This document shows positions 1 through 8,874 of a stretch of DNA of 64,000 nucleotides, one piece after another (the first letter of the stretch is position 1; the number at the start of each line of letters is the position of its first letter). The stretch covers positions 62,001 through 126,000 of the forward strand of contig JAUIAH010000003.1 in the NCBI GenBank assembly GCA_030425385.1, given 5' to 3'. This stretch comes from Verrucomicrobiia bacterium. Lineage in GTDB: Bacteria; Verrucomicrobiota; Verrucomicrobiia; Verrucomicrobiales; DEV007. The notes under the pieces are model-generated. The model was not told the origin of the DNA, did not search any database, and saw nothing but the letters and a program-made list of their open reading frames with translations. Both the position numbers and the translations under genes were made by a program.

Positions 1-151
1 AACGCTCCAGCACGAGGCTCTCATTCTCCACCGCTGCGGGCCAGGGAAAAGCGAAGCGATTCCCTTGGTGGAACTCCTGAGCCTGGAGCGGGTACGCCAC
101 CGCGCCACCATAGGCGCAAGCGATCAGAAGGCGACGAGTCATCGGATCCAT
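1..151 (-). CDS. N-terminus of a secreted protein (runs off the window)
   Basis: A leftward reading frame opens at 151 (ATG, MDPM) or more likely at 142 (MTRRLL) and stays open to base 1. It encodes a short basic start, a hydrophobic stretch and a likely signal-peptidase site after PLQAQ, followed by a mature N-terminus beginning EFHQGNRF. It is divergent from the secreted protein gene at 412. Only about 50 codons are visible, so no family can be assigned. The signal peptide and open frame are seen directly; the secreted role is inferred. Confidence 0.55.
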   Translation of the reverse strand, partial: MDPMTRRLLIACAYGGAVAYPLQAQEFHQGNRFAFPWPAAVENESLVLER

Positions 152-411
152 TAGCGGAGTCAATCATATCCTACCTGAAGGGAGCGCGGTGGCTTGCAGG
201 AAATTGGCGTTGGCTTGCGATTCGAGGAAATTTCGCAAGATAGCGCTAATAGATAGCAAGGGAGCGCAAGCCGGGCCTCTGAATCCGTGTGATGAGCGGC
301 CCATTGATGGTCATGCCAATCTTCCGATGCCGCGAGTTCAGACGATCTTTGGGTATTGTTGATCTCTGGGGCGGAGGCGGGTGGGACCACTCAAGCAATC
401 ACGAAAGTGTC
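152..411. other. Divergent intergenic region
   Basis: About 260 bases lie between two divergent genes for signal-peptide proteins. The region must hold both promoters. I see no clear sigma-70 hexamer pair, repeat or RNA structure that I would defend. A rightward frame is open from 289, but the signal peptide begins at 412, so the extra 41 codons are treated as non-coding. Confidence 0.4.
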
Positions 412-1749
412 ATGAAGCGAATTAGTTTATTCTTGTTAGTCTCTGCCGTGGCGGCATCCGCACAGACCTACTTTGGCGATTTCGTCATCCATCCGAATAG
501 GGGTCAAGAAGGGCACCGATTCACCTATTGGGAAAGCTTTACGCAAGCGTATCAAGCTCCCAACTTTGCGCGTCCTGATAGTGCCGACACGGAAGGGCAC
601 GTTTCTAACTACAACGACAACGTGACGATCACCCAGACGGAGCAGGTGGGCGCGTTCATCACAGGCTCGGGGAGCATCTATAGCCATGGCGGCGCGACGA
701 CGTTCAAGATCGAGTATTTCCACGACGGCGCAGAGCCTCTCACAGGCATCGTCTGCCAATTTCAAACTGGCGGTACGACGATCGATCTCCGACTCGTGAG
801 CCTTTCCTATCAAAGTGTGAGTTCCAAGGGTGAGCCAATCACCGTGACGCTTCCAGGGAAATACCATGCCTTTCACCAGCCCGGCGAAGGCGGCTTCACG
901 GATCGGACGGCCTCAGGAGTCGAATGGATCTTCACCCCAGAAGATCCGCCGGTGAAGGATTTCGTCATTCACCTGGAATCCCCTGATATTTCCATGCCGA
1001 TCTATCAAGCACAGCTCGATGTGATCGCCGAAGCTGATTACGCAGGAACACTGGGTTACTTGTTGTCTGTGGATCAGAAGCCCCAACCTCGATATGGCAA
1101 ACCGCTGATGATTGAAGGGAGCAATCCTGAGACAGGTGAATCGCGTTTCTTCCGCCCCGGAGAGAGCGCTCAGCTCACGGTTGCGCCCAGCGATCCTGAC
1201 AAATTCGTCTTTGTCGGCTGGGCAGATCCTCTTGGGACCACCGAGATGGCCGTCGATCATCGCTTTGAAGATGCTGACTACGCGGCCACAGCGCTCTACG
1301 CTCCGCTTTCCTACGAGGCGTGGCGGGAGACCATGTTTCATCACATTCTCACCACGGGCGAAGACGCGGATGATCTGGACGACGCCATCAGTGGCCCCTT
1401 CGCTGATCACGATGGGGATGGGTTCATCAATCAGTTAGAATATGCCTTTGGAGGAGATCCTTACCATGCCGATGCCGGTCTCCTCACCCCTGAAATCGCA
1501 CAACAGGAAGATGGCACCCTAACCATCACCCATCGGCGGTGGAAACTGCCCCCTGATCAGCAACGAGTCGCCTACCTTCCAGAATATTCGCTCGACCTAA
1601 AGGAGTGGCATCGAGCGGAGGAAGTGACGTTGATATCCGATTTCCAGGACAATCAAGATGGAACGGAAACCGTTGCCATCTCCCTTCCTGCTGCTTCCGA
1701 TCATGCGGCTCGCTACTACCGTCTGAATATCACCCTACCTGAGAACTAA
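412..1749 (+). CDS. Secreted protein with C-terminal calcium-type repeat
   Basis: A 445-residue protein beginning MKRISLFLLVSAVAASAQT, a typical signal peptide with cleavage expected after the second Ala-Gln-Thr region. The bulk is beta-rich with no family I recognise. Near residues 360-385 is an acidic DHDGDGFINQLEYAFGGDP segment, the calcium-binding thrombospondin-3/EF-type motif found just before the C-terminus of many exported proteins of Verrucomicrobiota and Planctomycetes. The start at 412 is chosen because the signal peptide follows it directly. The stop is 5 bases before the next gene, so the two are probably co-transcribed. Function unknown; extracellular or surface location is inferred. 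Confidence 0.75.
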   Translation: MKRISLFLLVSAVAASAQTYFGDFVIHPNRGQEGHRFTYWESFTQAYQAPNFARPDSADTEGHVSNYNDNVTITQTEQVGAFITGSGSIYSHGGATTFKIEYFHDGAEPLTGIVCQFQTGGTTIDLRLVSLSYQSVSSKGEPITVTLPGKYHAFHQPGEGGFTDRTASGVEWIFTPEDPPVKDFVIHLESPDISMPIYQAQLDVIAEADYAGTLGYLLSVDQKPQPRYGKPLMIEGSNPETGESRFFRPGESAQLTVAPSDPDKFVFVGWADPLGTTEMAVDHRFEDADYAATALYAPLSYEAWRETMFHHILTTGEDADDLDDAISGPFADHDGDGFINQLEYAFGGDPYHADAGLLTPEIAQQEDGTLTITHRRWKLPPDQQRVAYLPEYSLDLKEWHRAEEVTLISDFQDNQDGTETVAISLPAASDHAARYYRLNITLPEN

Positions 1750-1754
1750 CGCTC

Positions 1755-3926
1755 ATGACCTCGCGAATCTTATCTATCATTGCTCTTGGAATTCTAGCAT
1801 CGCCGCTACATGCCGAGACGCCGCCACCTCCAGCCTTGCCTCAACCCGTCGCCAGCTTTGGTGCCACGGCGTTGAATGGGCGCTTCTATGTTTATGGAGG
1901 GCATGCAGGGAGGCCCCATGCTTACAACCGCGAGGATGTGAATGGGAATCTCTATGCCTGGGCGCCGGGAGAGGGCGAGTGGTCGCAGGTCGCGCAGGGG
2001 GAGCCCGCTCAAGGGGCCTCATTGGTGACTGATGGCACTGTCCTTCTCCGCATCGGTGGCATGGCCGCGCGCAATGAGAAAGAAGGAGAACGGCAGGATC
2101 TGTGGAGCACGGCCACTGCTACGCAATATGCCGTCAAGGGTGGTCAGTTAGGCAAGGGTGAACCCCTACCAGACATGCCAAGCCGACGCTCCAGCCACGA
2201 CAGCATCATAAAAGATGGGATCGTCTACGTCTTCGGTGGTTGGGATCTGAGTGGAGGGAATCTTCGCGCGGGCGGGGACTGGCACGAGACGTTTGTCACG
2301 CTCGATCTGGACCAGCCTGAAGAAGGGTGGAAATCGCATCCGCAACCCTTCGCGAAGCGCGCCATCAGTGTGGCCGCGGCCGAGGGCAAGATCTACGTCT
2401 TGGGGGGGATGAATGAGGAAGGCGAGACGAGTCGTTCCACCCACATCTATGAGATTGCTAGTGGCAAATGGTCCGAGGGTCCCGCGCTCCCTGAGCACAA
2501 ACTGGGTGGCTTCGGGTTCGCTTGTGTGGCCATCGGTGATCAAGTTTATGCAAGTGGTGCCGAAGGATCGCTTCTGCATCTTGACGGCGACGTCTGGGAG
2601 CCAGTTCTCAAATTGGCGCAGCCGCGCTTCTTTCACCGACTCTTGCCAGGCAAAGAGCGTTCTCTGTTAGTCATGGGAGGCGTCACCCCGGGCCATCAGA
2701 AAGCGAGCCCGGAGTGGATTCACCTTTCTCACCCAGCCACCGCTGGCTGGCCCAAGTTTCAAGGGCCGCGCGGCAATGGGACGACGCCAGAGACGGGTTG
2801 GCTGGAGCGCTGGTCGGCCCTGGGCGAGCCCAAGGTCGCTTGGCGTGCTGAACTCGGCCTCGGTCTCGCCGCCTTTGCGGCGGCGGACGGACGCGTCTAT
2901 GGAGCGGGCAATGATGGGAAGGACCAAGACACCGTCTGGTGCCTCGATCTTGAATCAGGCGAGGTGGTCTGGAAGCACGCCATGGAAGTGCCTACCAAAT
3001 GCCACAAGATGCCCATTGTCCCCTACGGGCCCGCTGCTACTCCCGCCGTGGTTGACGGCACGGTTTATCATCTGAGCCGATTTGGACATCTGTTAGCTTT
3101 CGATGCTGCCAATGGTGACATCCGCTGGAAGACCCATCTCGTCGATGCCTTAGGAGGCGTGATGCCTGTTTACGGATACGCGAATTCTCCAGCCATCGCG
3201 GGCGATCGCCTCTACCTAGACATCGGTCAGGATGACGAGCATGCAAACGCTGGCAGCACCGTCTGTCTCAATCGCAAAGATGGGACCGTGATTTGGCAAC
3301 AAGGCGAGGGTCAAGCGGGCTATGCCACGCCTCAGATCCTCTCGGTGAATGATCGTGACCTCCTCGTGCTCTTTAAAGGAGAAGCGTTAGAGCTGAGAGA
3401 TCCCGACAAGGGCGACCTCCTCGCCAGCCATGCCACCACCACGCGTGATTTCTGCAACTGCGCCACCCCGCATCTCTTGCAAGATTACTTAGTCATTTCC
3501 CACACCGGCGAAGCAGGCACCCGTGGTTTCCACTGGGATGGCAAGGCGCTAACCCAAGAATGGTCCACGCCTGGACACGGCTTGCTCTTCCACAGCGGGA
3601 CGCCCTTCGAGGGGAAACTCGTCGCCTTCAATGACGAGAGTCGTCATGATAGCATCCTCCAACTCCTCGATCCTCAAACCGGCAAGGCCCTTTGGGAATC
3701 GGACGCTCTCCCCAAAGGCAACTTCGTCATCAGCGATGATGGGGCCGCCCTCTTCCTCGGACGCACCGGCGAGCTCGTCGCAGCCAAGCTCCGGGCGGAC
3801 GGGATCGATGTTCACCACCGCATGCAAGTGCTCGGTGGCAAGACCTACATCCAACCTACGGTCGTCGACGGACGCATCCTCTGCCGCAACAACGATGGCC
3901 AAACGGTCTGCCTGGACCTGAGGTGA
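1755..3926 (+). CDS. Secreted Kelch plus PQQ-like beta-propeller protein
   Basis: A 723-residue exported protein. After a signal peptide (MTSRILSII...LHA), residues about 25-330 carry Kelch-type repeats (FYVYGGHAG, VYVFGGWDL, IYVLGGMNE, LLVMGGV). Residues about 345-720 are a PQQ/BamB-type eight-bladed propeller with blades such as VWCLDLESGEVVWK, LLAFDAANGDIRWK and TVCLNRKDGTVIW. Fusing a Kelch propeller to a PQQ-like propeller is unusual. PQQ-like repeats here need not bind PQQ, because BamB and many PVC relatives use the fold only as a scaffold. Role unknown; periplasmic or surface protein-protein or polysaccharide contacts are likely. Confidence 0.8.
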   Translation: MTSRILSIIALGILASPLHAETPPPPALPQPVASFGATALNGRFYVYGGHAGRPHAYNREDVNGNLYAWAPGEGEWSQVAQGEPAQGASLVTDGTVLLRIGGMAARNEKEGERQDLWSTATATQYAVKGGQLGKGEPLPDMPSRRSSHDSIIKDGIVYVFGGWDLSGGNLRAGGDWHETFVTLDLDQPEEGWKSHPQPFAKRAISVAAAEGKIYVLGGMNEEGETSRSTHIYEIASGKWSEGPALPEHKLGGFGFACVAIGDQVYASGAEGSLLHLDGDVWEPVLKLAQPRFFHRLLPGKERSLLVMGGVTPGHQKASPEWIHLSHPATAGWPKFQGPRGNGTTPETGWLERWSALGEPKVAWRAELGLGLAAFAAADGRVYGAGNDGKDQDTVWCLDLESGEVVWKHAMEVPTKCHKMPIVPYGPAATPAVVDGTVYHLSRFGHLLAFDAANGDIRWKTHLVDALGGVMPVYGYANSPAIAGDRLYLDIGQDDEHANAGSTVCLNRKDGTVIWQQGEGQAGYATPQILSVNDRDLLVLFKGEALELRDPDKGDLLASHATTTRDFCNCATPHLLQDYLVISHTGEAGTRGFHWDGKALTQEWSTPGHGLLFHSGTPFEGKLVAFNDESRHDSILQLLDPQTGKALWESDALPKGNFVISDDGAALFLGRTGELVAAKLRADGIDVHHRMQVLGGKTYIQPTVVDGRILCRNNDGQTVCLDLR

Positions 3927-4089
3927 GGTGCTGAGACCGTTCACTGGTTTCGCCAGGGTTGGCCTTGAGGGATGTGACGGGCGCTCATCCGAAAGAAGAG
4001 CGGTCCGGCACCTTCAGCGATGGCGGTGACTACGGGAAGCGGTTGTGTGGGAGTTCTTGATGGCCGTGTTGAAGGATTTCGTATAGGGA
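3927..4089. other. Intergenic region
   Basis: Some 160 bases between the Kelch/PQQ gene and the LVIVD fragment. No hairpin with a T tract, repeat or convincing promoter was seen. Confidence 0.3.
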
Positions 4090-4515
4090 TTGGTGCGAAT
4101 GGAATTCTTTGATTGGTTCACGGGTGCCGCTATCGCCAAGAGTATTCTCCTTCCATTCCTCGGAGGCGCACTTCTTTGCACCGCATTGGTTGAGCATTCG
4201 AGCGCTCAGTGGCGACCGCCTATTCAGGTCGGATCTTGGAATGCGTTAGGAAGTGGTCACCCGGTTCATCAGATCGTTGTTTCTGGGAATCACGCCTTTC
4301 TGGCTAATGATCGCGCCGGAATAAAAGTGATTGATGTGAGTGATCCCACATTGCCCGTTCAAGTGGGCGTTTTTGACACGCCCGGTCAGGCCGAGGCCAT
4401 TGTCCTGTCGGGCAACCACGCCATTGTGACAGAGGGCGACCGGCTTTTGGTGTTAGATGTCACAACTCCATCAGATCCTGCAAAAGGTTTACCTGAGGCG
4501 ATTCATGCTGTCTAA
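4090..4515 (+). pseudogene. Truncated LVIVD-repeat protein
   Basis: A 141-residue product with an N-terminal hydrophobic segment (KSILLPFLGGALLCTALVE) ending in a probable signal cleavage site near SSAQW. It is followed by two LVIVD-type blades: HAFLANDRAGIKVIDVSDP and HAIVTEGDRLLVLDVTTP. Members of this repeat family normally carry many blades and are several hundred residues long, so a protein of two blades that ends abruptly in PEAIHAV looks like a truncated remnant. The next gene follows after 20 bases and has clearly different base composition, which fits a rearrangement here. It could instead be a short intact protein. Confidence 0.55.
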
Positions 4516-4535
4516 GAGTTGTTGATTACGTTTGT

Positions 4536-5021
4536 ATGAAAGTCTACGTAACTATTTATGCGCTTTTGTTGGTTTATGTGTTGTTTCCTTTGGTTTGCGG
4601 ACAGAAGGTTCGTAATGGTGGTATAGCTGTAGTGGGAAAAGATGTGGTGGAAAGAGAGAATGTCGTGATGCAGGAGTTCTTTCTAAGAGTTCGACATGAG
4701 ATACGCACTGAAGTGCGAACATCCCCATATACGACATCCATGGTTTTGTTAATCCAAAACTATGGATTTAAGTGTATTGGAGAAGAGCTATTAGCTTTGC
4801 TTGAAGATGATGATCGCAATGTGAGGCTGGCCGGGCAGTTGATTTTTGAGGGCGCAATTCAAAAAGTCTTTGGGCTTTCTAATGCTGAGGCGGCATCCAA
4901 TTCCGAATATTTAGAATTCTTGTTGGGAATCGGATATAGTGCTTTTCAGGATGAAATGATGAGAGCGAAAGCGCTGAAAGAGATTCGTCGTCGGTTTTCT
5001 CTCGTCGAGTTCGAAGCATAG
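4536..5021 (+). CDS. Hypothetical exported protein, AT-richer than neighbours
   Basis: A 161-residue protein that I do not recognise. It begins MKVYVTIYALLLVYVLFPLVCGQ, a good signal peptide. The remainder is alpha-helical in character (IGEELLALLEDDDRNVRLAGQLIFEGAI, EYLEFLLGIGYSAFQDEMMRAKALKEI), somewhat like a HEAT-type helical repeat, but I would not claim that family. Codon use is clearly more AT-rich (many TTT, TTA, AAT, GTA codons) than the surrounding genes, which suggests recent acquisition. It follows the truncated LVIVD gene by 20 bases. Function unknown. Confidence 0.55.
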   Translation: MKVYVTIYALLLVYVLFPLVCGQKVRNGGIAVVGKDVVERENVVMQEFFLRVRHEIRTEVRTSPYTTSMVLLIQNYGFKCIGEELLALLEDDDRNVRLAGQLIFEGAIQKVFGLSNAEAASNSEYLEFLLGIGYSAFQDEMMRAKALKEIRRRFSLVEFEA

Positions 5022-5219
5022 GAATTGAACCTGGGCATCGAATCACTGGGCCTTCTTAAAGGCGGAGACTGATCCATTGAATTGATGATCTCATCGAATG
5101 GGATGATTCTGAATCCGTGTCTCCTCGCCGCTTTTATCGACTTCTACATCGCGGGATCAAATGACCCACTTTTAGGATCGTTCTGGACCTGTGATGGAGC
5201 GTGGAGTAGTTTGTCGATC

Positions 5220-6395
5220 ATGTGTTGTTTCTTCAATCCAATCCCCCTTGGCGTCGTGGCTCTTGTGGCTCTGGCAGTGATTTCTCAGGCAGAGGTGCCG
5301 CAGGTCGGTACGGAGCGCTTTGAGGCGCTTCGAGCGGAGCTGCGTCCTGATTCAGAGGAGCAGTGGCGACAGATTCCTTGGCGGATTTCTCTCCTAGAGG
5401 CTCAGCGGGAAGCGGTAGCTGCGGGGAAGCCACTCTTTATTTGGGCAATGGATGGGCATCCCCTCGGGTGTACGTGAAACAATGGGGTGCTCGACCGTGC
5501 GTCGACCTTTGCTCATCCTGACATTGTTCGGCATCTGACAGATGCCTACATCCCCGTGGCAATTGATCAGGCTTATCAACGTCGCCAGCAGGACGCGGAA
5601 GGGCGGTTCTATCGCAAGATCGCGGGCCAGAGTCCTCGGAATGATTTCAAGAAGACGACCCAAGGTTTCTACGCCGCGACGAGTGGAGGGGCGTTGCTCT
5701 TCTATAATAACAATCGCGATCCCGATAAAGTGGCGCGCTTGTTAGTCAGGGCTCTGAATGCGCATGAGGAAGGGAAAGAGAAAGAGACGTTGGCGGCAGC
5801 ACCGATCGCGGATGGCGAACGCGATGCGCGTTATAGCCCGACACCACCTGCAGGCGGGCTCGTGGTGCGTGTGCATGCGAAGGTGTTAGGCGGTTATCCT
5901 GAAGAAACGGAGAATCGTTGGACGAAGATCTTTCAGTCTGCGCTGGGCCGTGACAATCTTTGGATCACCAAGGCCGAGCACGACGCTTTGGTCGCGGGAG
6001 AGTTTCCTAACGCTCTGCTGATGCGCTTGGCGCGCTTTCATTTGGTCGACAACACGCGTGGAGAACCGCCGATGTGGAAGCCTGAGGAATTGCGAGACTC
6101 CTTGATCACCTTTGAGGATGGCGTCGTGAAAGGAAAGGTGTTGCTTGAGGCTGCGGATGGCAAACGTCGGTATGAGGCGAGTCTCTACGGAGTGGTGGAA
6201 ATGGAAGGGAAGCGGGTGCGACGCTTCGATCTCGTGGCTGATGGGCTTTTCGAGGGCGGGGGGCGTTTCACGCGGAACCCGCCGCCGGGGAAGTTTCCCT
6301 TCGCAGTGTCCTTTACGTTGGCCGACGGGAGTGAGGCCGCAGATGCGATCCCTCCTCAGGGCTCGCGCGGTTGGGTGGAAGGGTACTTTCGCTAG
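5220..6395 (+). CDS. Putative selenoprotein: thioredoxin-fold protein with in-frame TGA
   Basis: One reading frame runs from ATG 5220 to the stop at 6395, broken only by TGA at 5475-5477 (residue 86). It starts with a signal peptide (LGVVALVALAVISQAE). Residues about 66-125 look like a thioredoxin-fold entry: AAGKPLFIWAMDGHPLGCT, the TGA, then NNGVLDRASTF and IPVAIDQAYQRRQQDAEG. The TGA directly follows Gly-Cys-Thr, where a redox Cys would be expected, giving a Cys-Thr-Sec motif. Coding continues cleanly for about 305 codons after it. A hairpin at 5491-5505 fits a bacterial SECIS. The start at 5220 is preferred over 5082 because it places the signal peptide at the N-terminus. A nonsense pseudogene or sequencing error is the alternative. 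The 3' end overlaps the convergent cobA-hemD gene by 4 bases. No sel genes are in the window. Confidence 0.7.
5478..5510 (+). promoter_or_regulatory. SECIS-like hairpin after the in-frame TGA
   Basis: Bases 5491-5495 (TCGAC) pair perfectly with 5501-5505 (GTCGA), leaving a 5-base apical loop CGTGC whose second base is G. The loop begins 18 bases after the TGA. The general bacterial SECIS model asks for a stem-loop just 3' of UGA, roughly 16-37 bases to the apical loop, and a G among the first two loop bases; all three hold. The stem can be extended by a G-C pair (5489-5507) across a C-C mismatch. The match is by eye, not by a folding program. Confidence 0.55.
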
Positions 6396-7933
6396 GGGCT
6401 GGTGTCTGCGCCAAACCGGTCTTTGTGTTGCACGATGGCGTCCACAAGCCCGGGGATGTCGTGGCGTTCGGCAGCGATGTCCACCGCGAGCCCGTGTTTC
6501 TCGGCAGTTTCTGAAGTGATGGGGCCAATGCTAGCGACCTTGAGCGTCTCCGGTAGAGGCAATCCAAGATCCATGAAGCAATCCACGGTGGACGAACTGG
6601 TGAAGGTGATGAGGTCCGCGCCTTCTTCTTCAAATCGGGCGCGAGCACCAGTAAGGTCCTCCGTTTCTTTCACCGTGCGGTAGGCAATAGCCTCGTCGAG
6701 AATGGCACCCGCTTTGCTCAACTCGTCGCCAATGACGTCGCGCGTGGTTTCGGCTTTCACCCAGAGAATCTTCAGATTCTCCACCGAGCCCTGTTTCTTG
6801 AAGGCTTCGACCAAGCCTTCGGCGACGAATGTCTCTGGGAGGAGATCGGTGGCCATGTGGAAATTCTTCAGCTTCTGCGCGGTGCCTGGTCCGATGGCGG
6901 CGATGCGCACGCCACCGATGGAGCGCGCATCTTGATAGATCTTGTAGAAGACTTCAAAGAAGGCATCGACCCCATTGGGGCTCGTGAAGATGAGCCAATC
7001 GTAGGTGTGGGCATCTTGCACGAGCTCGGCAAAGCCTAACAAATCTTTCGGCGGCGCGATCTTGATGGTGGGCAGCTCATAAACGTCTGCGCCTAACAAA
7101 CGCAAACGCCTGCTCAGCGCGCCAGCTTGCTTGCGGGTGCGTGTGACGACGATGCGTTTGCCGAAGAGAGGGCGATTCTCGAACCAATTGATCGTCTGGT
7201 GGTACTGCACGACATCGCCGAACACGGCCACCGCAGGGGCCTTAAATCCGGTAGCTTCGACCTTCTCGGCAATATCGCCGACACTTCCCACGAGCGTGCG
7301 CTGCTGCCCAGTCGTAGCCCATCGCACCAAGGCCACGGGTTCGTCTGCAGACACTCCTGCCTCTAACATGGCTGCGGTGATCTTGCCCAGGCGTTGCACA
7401 CCCATGAGCATCACCTTGGTGCCGGGCGTCTTGCCAATGGCTCCATAGTCAATGCTAGAGCTCTCCTTGGTCGGGTCTTCATGACCGGTGAAGATCGTGA
7501 GTTGGGAATTGCAGATCCGATGGGTGACCGGAATGCCTGCGTAAGCGGGACCTGCGATGGTGGAACTGATCCCGGGGACGAGTTCAAAGGGAACGCCCGC
7601 GTCCACGAGTTCTTCGGCTTCCTCGCCACCGCGTCCGAAGATCATGGGATCGCCGCCCTTCAAGCGCGTGACGACTTTGCCTTCCTTGGCTTTCTCGACG
7701 AGCAACGCATTGATCTGATCTTGGGTGAGCGTGTGATCCTTCGCTTTCTTGCCCGCGTAGATGAGCTCCGCGTCTGGCTTTGCCCATCGCAGCATTTCCG
7801 CATTGCTGAGGTAATCGTAGACAATCACGTCCGCTTCCTCGATGCATTCCTTGGCTCGTAGAGTGGCGAGACCGATGTCGCCGGGGCCTGCGCCGACGAG
7901 ATAACAGATTCCTTTAGTGGGGTCTTGAGTCAT
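6392..7933 (-). CDS. cobA-hemD: Uroporphyrinogen-III C-methyltransferase / uroporphyrinogen-III synthase fusion
   Basis: A 513-residue two-domain enzyme. Residues about 7-245 are the SAM-dependent uroporphyrinogen-III methyltransferase (VGAGPGDIGLATLRA, GGDPMIFGRGGEEAEEL, ELVPGISSTIAGPAYAGIPVTHR), which makes precorrin-2 for siroheme and B12. Residues about 255-505 are HemD, which cyclises hydroxymethylbilane to uroporphyrinogen III (RIVVTRTRKQAGALSRRL, DWLIFTSPNGVDAFF, ITFTSSSTVDCF). The start at 7933 (MTQDPTKG) is chosen over the longer frame because it overlaps the hemC stop by 4 bases and leads straight into the SAM-binding loop. It is the last gene of the hemA-hemC operon and so supplies the next pathway step plus the branch to siroheme. 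Confidence 0.93.
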   Translation of the reverse strand: MTQDPTKGICYLVGAGPGDIGLATLRAKECIEEADVIVYDYLSNAEMLRWAKPDAELIYAGKKAKDHTLTQDQINALLVEKAKEGKVVTRLKGGDPMIFGRGGEEAEELVDAGVPFELVPGISSTIAGPAYAGIPVTHRICNSQLTIFTGHEDPTKESSSIDYGAIGKTPGTKVMLMGVQRLGKITAAMLEAGVSADEPVALVRWATTGQQRTLVGSVGDIAEKVEATGFKAPAVAVFGDVVQYHQTINWFENRPLFGKRIVVTRTRKQAGALSRRLRLLGADVYELPTIKIAPPKDLLGFAELVQDAHTYDWLIFTSPNGVDAFFEVFYKIYQDARSIGGVRIAAIGPGTAQKLKNFHMATDLLPETFVAEGLVEAFKKQGSVENLKILWVKAETTRDVIGDELSKAGAILDEAIAYRTVKETEDLTGARARFEEEGADLITFTSSSTVDCFMDLGLPLPETLKVASIGPITSETAEKHGLAVDIAAERHDIPGLVDAIVQHKDRFGADTSP

Positions 7934-8874
7934 TTGAGCTGATCCATCAGGGGGGCAATGAGGGCGCGCCAATCGGCGGCCGCGCCGCGCACGTGGGATT
8001 CCCGTGGCGGGGCATCTAACTGATCTTCATCAAAGACACGCAAATGGATGGCTAACTGATCGCCATCCAGGGTGGTTGCCATGCCCACGGGCGTGTGGCA
8101 TCCTGCTTGCAAGTGCGCGAGGATGGCGCGTTCGGCTTGAACGCGCGTCATGGTTTCTGCGTGGTTGATCGCCTGTAAGGTGGAAATGGTAGCGTTGTCG
8201 TCTGCGCGTGTTTCCAAGGCCACTGCTCCTTGTCCACAGGCGGGGAGGAAGGTAGGAGGCCCTAACGGCAATACGAAGATGTCCGTGCCTTCCCATGGCA
8301 GCGCGGGAGCGTCCGTTTCCCAATAGCCCAAACGCTTGATGCCGGCCACAGCTAACAAGATGCCATCCAACTCGGAATCAGCCAGCAACTTGTGCATTCG
8401 CGTGGGCACGTTGCCGCGGATCTCGCGAATCTTGACGTCGGGTCGATGCCATTGGAGTTGGGCCTGACGGCGCACACTGCTCGTTGCGAGGCATGCGCCT
8501 TGTGGAAGATCGGTGAGAGCGGTGTAGGCAGTTTCTGTCAGGAGCACATCGCGGATGTCCTCTCTCGGGAGCACGGCTGGAAGCGTGAATGTGGCGTCGA
8601 TCTCCGTCGGCACATCTTTCAAACTGTGCACGGCGGCGTCGATTTCCCCTGCGGCCAGGGCCAATTCCAATTCCTTGGTGAAGATGCCCTTGTCGAGAAT
8701 CTGTTCGCTGCTGAATTCCGTCAGTTTGAGGTCTGGCCGCTTGTCGCCGATAGTCTTGATGACGCGGGTCTCCACTGGAAGGGTGGGATGGGCATCGCGT
8801 AAAGCAGCGGCGACCATGCGTGTCTGTGTGAGGGCGAGATCGCTCCCGCGCGTTCCGAGAACGAGAGGTTTCAT
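7930..8874 (-). CDS. hemC: Porphobilinogen deaminase (hydroxymethylbilane synthase)
   Basis: 314 residues, normal length. It polymerises four porphobilinogen molecules into hydroxymethylbilane in the cytosol. Recognisable segments are LGTRGSDLALTQTRMV at the N-terminus, the conserved AVHSLKDVPTE substrate-binding segment, and CLATSSVRRQAQL and EIRGNVPTRMHKL. The dipyrromethane cofactor cysteine lies in AHLQAGCHTPVG. The start overlaps the hemA stop by 4 bases and its stop overlaps cobA-hemD by 4 bases, so the three are translationally coupled in pathway order. Confidence 0.96.
   Translation of the reverse strand: MKPLVLGTRGSDLALTQTRMVAAALRDAHPTLPVETRVIKTIGDKRPDLKLTEFSSEQILDKGIFTKELELALAAGEIDAAVHSLKDVPTEIDATFTLPAVLPREDIRDVLLTETAYTALTDLPQGACLATSSVRRQAQLQWHRPDVKIREIRGNVPTRMHKLLADSELDGILLAVAGIKRLGYWETDAPALPWEGTDIFVLPLGPPTFLPACGQGAVALETRADDNATISTLQAINHAETMTRVQAERAILAHLQAGCHTPVGMATTLDGDQLAIHLRVFDEDQLDAPPRESHVRGAAADWRALIAPLMDQLK

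Noticed and set aside
5082-5219. N-terminal extension of the selenoprotein from ATG 5082
   Set aside because: The frame is open but would bury the signal peptide 46 residues in; the ATG at 5220 places it correctly.
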